Assembly (NCBI RefSeq): GCF_009720745.1
Contig: NZ_WNKX01000005.1
Span: 62,001 to 126,000 of the forward strand
DNA: 64,000 nucleotides
Direction of reading: 5' to 3'
From: Massilia eburnea
GTDB taxonomy: Bacteria; Pseudomonadota; Gammaproteobacteria; Burkholderiales; Burkholderiaceae_D
Every line of letters starts with the position of its first letter. Position 1 is the stretch's first letter. Shown piece after piece: positions 60,091-64,000 of this stretch. The notes under the pieces were generated by a model. That model searched no databases and had not been told where the DNA came from. It saw only the letters and a program-made list of their open reading frames with translations. The position numbers and the translations under genes were made by a program.

Positions 60091-60439
60091 GGAATCGAAC
60101 CCGCGTCCGCAAGCACTCTACAGACAGTTCTACATACTTAGCACTATCATTTAATTTAACCTGTACGACGCGGATGTGCACGCTGCGGACAGGCGATTCA
60201 CCTTAAGTTTAGGACTTCTCGAAGTGAACCCTCGAAGTCCGATCCCTTCTAAATGACCCAACACGGCCTTGCGGCCACACCCGAAGGGCGAGGTGTTGTC
60301 GGGCAGGTCAGCGATTAAGCTGCCAGTGCGTACGAGTTATCGTTTGCAGTTAGTTTGTTTCTGGATGTATTTACGAGGTGACCAGCCCTCGGTATGCCCT
60401 GTTCTGCTTTGCAACCCACGTCGAAACCAGGTCGTCCCC
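60077..60439 (-). ncRNA. ssrA: Transfer-messenger RNA
   Basis: The 363-base RNA begins GGGGACGACCTGGTTTCGAC and ends with the tRNA-like T arm and ACCA, as in one-piece tmRNA. The coded tag reads ANDNSYALAA after the resume point (near 60340-60310, minus strand) and ends in TAA. tmRNA with SmpB frees stalled ribosomes and tags the unfinished protein for proteolysis. The 3' end is rebuilt correctly by the inserted island, so the gene should still work. TAGAAT about 16 bases upstream could be the -10. Confidence 0.96.
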
Positions 60440-60480
60440 ACAGAAGGAAACTCTATTCTACATGAATCTTTTCGTGAGCG

Positions 60481-61455
60481 TTACTCTTCGAGGGAGATCA
60501 GCGGGCGGGCGTCGTCGGCCAGGCGGGAAGGGTGGATGGCGCCGCCGGGGCCGAACGTGAATTCGACCAGGTGGCGGCGCGATAGCGGGGCGTTGGCGGA
60601 CTTGAGGTCGTCGAAGCTGTCGGCTTCCTTGAAGCCCAGGTCGACTGTAAGGCTTTGCAGCTGGTACGTGTCGACCAGCTGCGCCAGGTGGTCGCGCCTG
60701 TTGTTGCTTTCGATGGTGCCGTGGTGGGCGGGCTTTTCGCCTTCGAAGTAGCGGATCAGCGCCGCTTCCATCACTTCGACATGCGAGCGCGTCGAGGCTT
60801 CGCCCATCGGGTCGGCAACGGTGGTTTCCACGTTGACGTCCATGCGCTTGACCAGCAGGAAGGTGTCGAGCGTGCCGTCGTTTTCTTCGACAATGCGGTT
60901 GACGGCAGGCAGGCGGCCCTTGGCCAAGCGCGCTTGCGGGTCGCGCGTGATGCCGACGTACTGCACGGTGCTTTCGTACTTCAGCTCATTGGGGAATTTC
61001 TGCAGCAGGTCGTGGGCGGAATAGCATTCCGTCAGCGCGCCCCAGTTCAGCGTGAGGTATTTGTCGTGCAGGGTGACGATCGGCTTCTTGAACGTGGCTT
61101 CGAACGGCACTTCCAGTTCCAGCGTGATCGATTCCTTACGGTTGTCGACGCCGGCCAGCAGTGGCACCGTCAGCTTCAGGCCGAAGAAGCCCCAGCTCGC
61201 GCCCTTCTTGGTGTCGAAGCGCAGCCTGGGGCGTGAGACGACGAAGAACAGCAGGTGCTTTTCCATGGTCGCGTCGAGCGCGAACTGCATGCGGCGCTGG
61301 TAGCGGCCGATCGGGTCGCGAAAATCGGGCACCAGCGGGTCGTTCACCAGCAGGTCGTACCAATAGAAGCGGCTCTCGGCAACCGAGGCATCCCAGCGCT
61401 GGGGAGCGCTGCTGCGCGGTGGCAGCGCAGCCTCGATGTTGTCGTCGCCGTTCAT
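60481..61455 (-). CDS. Uncharacterised protein with possible GIY-YIG-like fold
   Basis: This 324-residue protein has no certain family match. Residues 164-176 (VQYVGITRDPQAR) followed by E230 (VMEAALIRYFEGE) and N251 resemble the order Y-x-G-I-T ... R ... E ... N of GIY-YIG nuclease domains, but the first GIY is altered. The N-terminal 150 residues are unassigned and mostly beta. GGAGA precedes the ATG. It lies between the tmRNA and gph genes, in a stable-looking chromosomal area. Confidence 0.5.
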   Translation of the reverse strand: MNGDDNIEAALPPRSSAPQRWDASVAESRFYWYDLLVNDPLVPDFRDPIGRYQRRMQFALDATMEKHLLFFVVSRPRLRFDTKKGASWGFFGLKLTVPLLAGVDNRKESITLELEVPFEATFKKPIVTLHDKYLTLNWGALTECYSAHDLLQKFPNELKYESTVQYVGITRDPQARLAKGRLPAVNRIVEENDGTLDTFLLVKRMDVNVETTVADPMGEASTRSHVEVMEAALIRYFEGEKPAHHGTIESNNRRDHLAQLVDTYQLQSLTVDLGFKEADSFDDLKSANAPLSRRHLVEFTFGPGGAIHPSRLADDARPLISLEE

Positions 61456-61527
61456 AAAGTCTCCAGATCTGTACTACTGACTATAGTATAGAAACTTATT
61501 GCTGTTGGGCAAGTTATAACGTTGTTT

Positions 61528-62220
61528 CTAGGCGGCCAACGAAGTCGGGGATGGAACGGTTGCGCGGATCAGGGCCAGCAATTCCGCCGGCGAAGCCAGC
61601 AGGTGGTCGGCGCCCCAGGCGGCCGGTTCGATCGCGCCGCAATAACCCCATTGGCAGGCGATGGTGCGCATGCCTGCGGCGTGCCCGGCCTGGATGTCGC
61701 GCAGGTCGTCGCCGACGTACCAGCATTCTTCCGGCGCCAGGCCGAGGCGGGATGCCGCCTCCAGCAGCGGGGCAGGGTGGGGTTTGGCGTGCGGGGTGGT
61801 GTCGCCGGAAATCACGCAGCTGGCCAGCGCCAGGCCGATTTGCGGCACCAGCGGGTCGGTGAAGCGTTTTGGCTTGTTGGTCACGATGCCCCAGCGCAGG
61901 CCGGCGTCGGCAATGCCTGCCAGCAGTTCGTTGACGCCTTCGAACAGGGTGCTGTGCACCACCATCGCGGCTTCGTAATTGCTGAAGAAGCCGTCGCGCA
62001 GTTCGTCGAAGCCGTCATCCTGCGGCTTCAGGCCGAAGGACACGCCAATCATGCCGCGCGCTCCATGCGAAGCCTGCGGACGCAGCAGCTCGTATGGCGT
62101 CGGCTCCAGCCCGCGTACTGTGCGCAGCAGGTTGAGGGCGGCGGCCAGGTCGGGCGCGGTGTCGGCCAGGGTGCCATCCAGGTCGAACAGGATGGCGCGC
62201 GGGGCAGGGTACAGGCTCAT
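61528..62220 (-). CDS. gph: Phosphoglycolate phosphatase (HAD family)
   Basis: This 230-residue HAD enzyme has D13/D15 in ILFDLDGTLADTAPDL, a helical cap, GIVTNKPKRF as motif II and CWYVGDDLRDIQAGHAAGM as motif IV. It hydrolyses 2-phosphoglycolate formed during DNA repair or by side reactions. It starts 13 bases after the ubiG stop, in the common ubiG-gph order of betaproteobacteria. Confidence 0.93.
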   Translation of the reverse strand: MSLYPAPRAILFDLDGTLADTAPDLAAALNLLRTVRGLEPTPYELLRPQASHGARGMIGVSFGLKPQDDGFDELRDGFFSNYEAAMVVHSTLFEGVNELLAGIADAGLRWGIVTNKPKRFTDPLVPQIGLALASCVISGDTTPHAKPHPAPLLEAASRLGLAPEECWYVGDDLRDIQAGHAAGMRTIACQWGYCGAIEPAAWGADHLLASPAELLALIRATVPSPTSLAA

Positions 62221-62232
62221 GGAAAGTGCTTC

Positions 62233-62928
62233 TTATTCAGGGCGGGTGCAGGCCACCAGGTAATTGACGCTGGTGTCGTTGTTCAAGGAATAGACCTTGG
62301 TCAGCGGATTGTAGCCCATGCCTTTCAGTGCATCTACCTGCAATCCTGCGGTGCGCGCGTATTGCGACAGTTCGGCCGGCGTGATGAATTTTTCATAATC
62401 GTGCGTGCCTTTGGGGAGCATGCGCAGCAGGTATTCGGCGCCGATTACCGCGAACAGGTAGGCCTTGGCGTTGCGGTTCAGGGTGGAGAAGAAGACGTGG
62501 CCGCCCGGCTTCACCAGGGTGGCGGCGGCGCGCACGATGGCGCCTGGATCGGGCACGTGTTCCAGCATTTCCATGCAGGTGACGACGTCGAATTGGCCGG
62601 CTTCCGCCGCTGCCATTTCTTCGGCAGCGATCAGTTTGTAGCGCACCGGTACGCCCGATTCAAGGCTATGCAGGTCGGCCACTTTCAAGGCTTTCTCGGA
62701 CAGGTCGATGCCGGTCACCTTGGCGCCTTTGCGGGCCATGGATTCGGACAGGATGCCCCCGCCGCAGCCGATGTCGATCACGTTCTTCCCGGCCAGGGGG
62801 GCGCGGGCGTTGATCCATTCCAGGCGCAGCGGATTGATTTCGTGCAGGGGTTTGAATTCGGACGTGGGATCCCACCAGTGATGGGCCAGTTCGCTGAATT
62901 TTTGCAGTTCTAATGGGTCGGCGTTCAT
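62233..62928 (-). CDS. ubiG: Ubiquinone biosynthesis O-methyltransferase
   Basis: This 231-residue methyltransferase starts [20 protein letters not shown], the UbiG N-terminus, and has the SAM motif [13 protein letters not shown] (from residue 50) and [17 protein letters not shown]. It makes both O-methylations in ubiquinone synthesis. ATG at 62928 gives the family start; the longer frame would run through the upstream hairpin repeat. Confidence 0.95.
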   Translation of the reverse strand: MNADPLELQKFSELAHHWWDPTSEFKPLHEINPLRLEWINARAPLAGKNVIDIGCGGGILSESMARKGAKVTGIDLSEKALKVADLHSLESGVPVRYKLIAAEEMAAAEAGQFDVVTCMEMLEHVPDPGAIVRAAATLVKPGGHVFFSTLNRNAKAYLFAVIGAEYLLRMLPKGTHDYEKFITPAELSQYARTAGLQVDALKGMGYNPLTKVYSLNNDTSVNYLVACTRPE

Positions 62929-62951
62929 AGGCGGGATGATAGCAGAGGGCG

Positions 62952-63004
62952 AAAAAGGGGACGTAACACATTTCGCGAAAAAAAATGTGTTACGTCCCCT
63001 TTTT
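62952..63004. repeat. Long perfect inverted repeat (REP-like hairpin)
   Basis: A 22-base arm with GGGGACGTAACACATTT at 62952-62973 has a perfect inverted copy at 62983-63004, with CGCGAAAAA between. It sits between ompA and ubiG. Such hairpins are typical of REP-like elements scattered in related genomes. It would also form a strong RNA stem in the transcript. Confidence 0.8.
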
Positions 63005-63036
63005 CCAAAAAAAAGCCCCGCACGGGGCGGGGCTGG
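63005..63036 (-). terminator. Terminator of the OmpA-family gene
   Basis: On the minus strand GCCCCGCCCCGTGCGGGGC is followed by eight T. It is directly next to the REP-like hairpin. Confidence 0.85.
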
Positions 63037-63059
63037 CAATAGCGCGAGTGCGCCGGGAA

Positions 63060-63782
63060 TTACTTCTTGGTGCCTACAACCTCGATTTCCACGCGACGGT
63101 TCTTGGCGCGGCCTTCGGCGGTCTTGTTGTCCGCGATTGGCTGCTTCTCGCCTTTACCTTCGGTGTACACGCGGTTGGCTTCCACGCCTTTGCTCAGCAG
63201 GTAAGCTTTAACGGCTTCTGCGCGGCGCAGGGACAGCTTGTCGTTGTAGGCGTCGGTGCCCATGGAGTCGGTGTGGCCGACGCCGATGATCACTTCCAGG
63301 TTGATGCTGTTCAGCTTGCTGACCATGTCGTCCAGCTTTTCCTTGGCTTCCGGCTTCAGGACGGCCTTGTCGTAGTCGAAGAATGCGTCGGCTGCGAAGG
63401 AAACTTTTTCAGCGGTCGGCACTGGAGCGGCTGGCGCTGGTGCTGGCGGCACGGCCACTGGCGGCTGCGCTGGCTCGGGTGCTGGCGGCGCTGGCGGCAG
63501 GACGCACTTGCCATCCTTCAATTCTTCCGGTGGGGTGCACAGCGGCAGGTCGCAACCTGGCACGGCGTCAGCCGGGGTCCAGTAGCCGGTGCGCCAGCAC
63601 AGGCCGAAAGGGTTGCGGGCGATCACGCCGCGCTGGTCCTGCACATAGGCGCTTTTTGGCGTTGGGGCCTGGATGTCCTGGGTCACTGGTGCGAATGGCG
63701 GTGCGGTTGGCTTTTCTTGAGCCAGAACAGGGCCTGCCAGAACGGAAGACGCAGCGAACAGAGTGGCGAGGAGTTTCTTCAT
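63060..63782 (-). CDS. ompA: OmpA family outer-membrane protein
   Basis: This 240-residue protein has a signal peptide ([20 protein letters not shown]), a short N-terminal region with two Cys pairs, a Pro/Ala-rich linker and a C-terminal OmpA peptidoglycan-binding domain ([50 protein letters not shown]). It lacks a long transmembrane barrel, so it is closer to periplasmic OmpA-like proteins of Burkholderiales. AAGGAAA precedes the ATG at 63782. It is upstream of ubiG-gph as in related genomes. Confidence 0.92.
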   Translation of the reverse strand: MKKLLATLFAASSVLAGPVLAQEKPTAPPFAPVTQDIQAPTPKSAYVQDQRGVIARNPFGLCWRTGYWTPADAVPGCDLPLCTPPEELKDGKCVLPPAPPAPEPAQPPVAVPPAPAPAAPVPTAEKVSFAADAFFDYDKAVLKPEAKEKLDDMVSKLNSINLEVIIGVGHTDSMGTDAYNDKLSLRRAEAVKAYLLSKGVEANRVYTEGKGEKQPIADNKTAEGRAKNRRVEIEVVGTKK

Positions 63783-64000
63783 ATTGGTCTTTTCCTTATT
63801 CGGGTGTAAAGCTACTGAAACTAAATTTTCCATTAATTTCTCGTCCATTTTGCCATATTTTGCAAAAGCACATCAAAAGGCGGGGAAAAGGCCGGTTTCG
63901 CGTATCCGACCAAAATGTTGTTTTGTTGCAACGCAGCGGTCATAATAAGGTGCTTTTGTGTCAACCCGATGACTTTCTCCAAGGCCACCGGGCGCCATGC
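63783..64000. other. Region upstream of the OmpA-family gene
   Basis: No gene is supported in these 218 bases. They should hold the ompA promoter and part of the adjacent intergenic region; no clear -35/-10 pair was assigned. Confidence 0.4.

Overview
The window reads as a chromosomal segment of a high-GC betaproteobacterium, most likely in the Oxalobacteraceae (Massilia / Janthinobacterium / Duganella type). This is inferred from gene families and style: a GspB tail joined to mobB, an orphan FimV-like protein, many short stress-type proteins with strong Shine-Dalgarno sites, a one-piece tmRNA gene, and an ompA-ubiG-gph cluster. No rRNA, CRISPR array or insertion sequence was seen.

Layout. 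1-4.9 kb: end of gspB, mobB, a YjfB-like gene, a bufferin-type copper-binding peptide gene with a fused MNIO-DUF2063 maturase, a DUF883-like gene, an S4 protein and fumC. 4.9-12.4 kb: FimV-like protein, an orphan small RNA candidate with clear promoter and terminator, a FliT-like protein, an HDOD protein, an M13 peptidase, a methyltransferase, CsbD, a 42-residue membrane protein missed by length filters, and a GST. 12.5-24 kb: S9 peptidase, TPR protein, MATE pump, double beta/gamma-crystallin, large lipoprotein, zinc-ribbon membrane protein, cbpA-cbpM, and a LysR regulator divergent from azoR. 24.8-38 kb: nicotinamidase and pncB, a GlxA-type regulator with a SLAC1/TehA-type channel, gdx/sugE, a Fur-boxed TonB receptor with an ABM monooxygenase, a solute-binding protein, an exported HAD protein with altered active site, a MocR regulator, a duplicated-domain secreted protein, and paired Rrf2 and MarR regulators. 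38.2-47.4 kb: an RND tripartite pump operon, an OafA/SGNH acyltransferase, a repeat-rich spacer and an M28 peptidase.

47,660-60,090 is a genomic island of about 12.4 kb inserted in the 3' end of the tmRNA gene. A 14-bp piece of the tmRNA 3' end is duplicated at the far side, followed by a displaced terminator. A tyrosine integrase lies next to the intact tmRNA. The cargo is a merR / merT-merP-GDCCVxC mercury module without merA, and a divergent arsenic module: arsR-arsC-arsC-aquaporin-arsH one way, and arsR-arsN-flavoprotein-fatty acid hydroxylase-MFS the other. Neither ArsB nor Acr3 is present. A short MobV-type relaxase, an AlpA-like protein and the integrase complete it.

After the tmRNA gene the backbone resumes with a possible GIY-YIG-fold protein, gph, ubiG and an OmpA-family protein. 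The points most worth following are the bufB-bufC gene fusion, the island's arsenic genes of unknown chemistry (Cys-tailed flavoprotein plus di-iron hydroxylase), paired operators and integrase-arm-like repeats in the island, and the unassigned small RNA near 6.4 kb.
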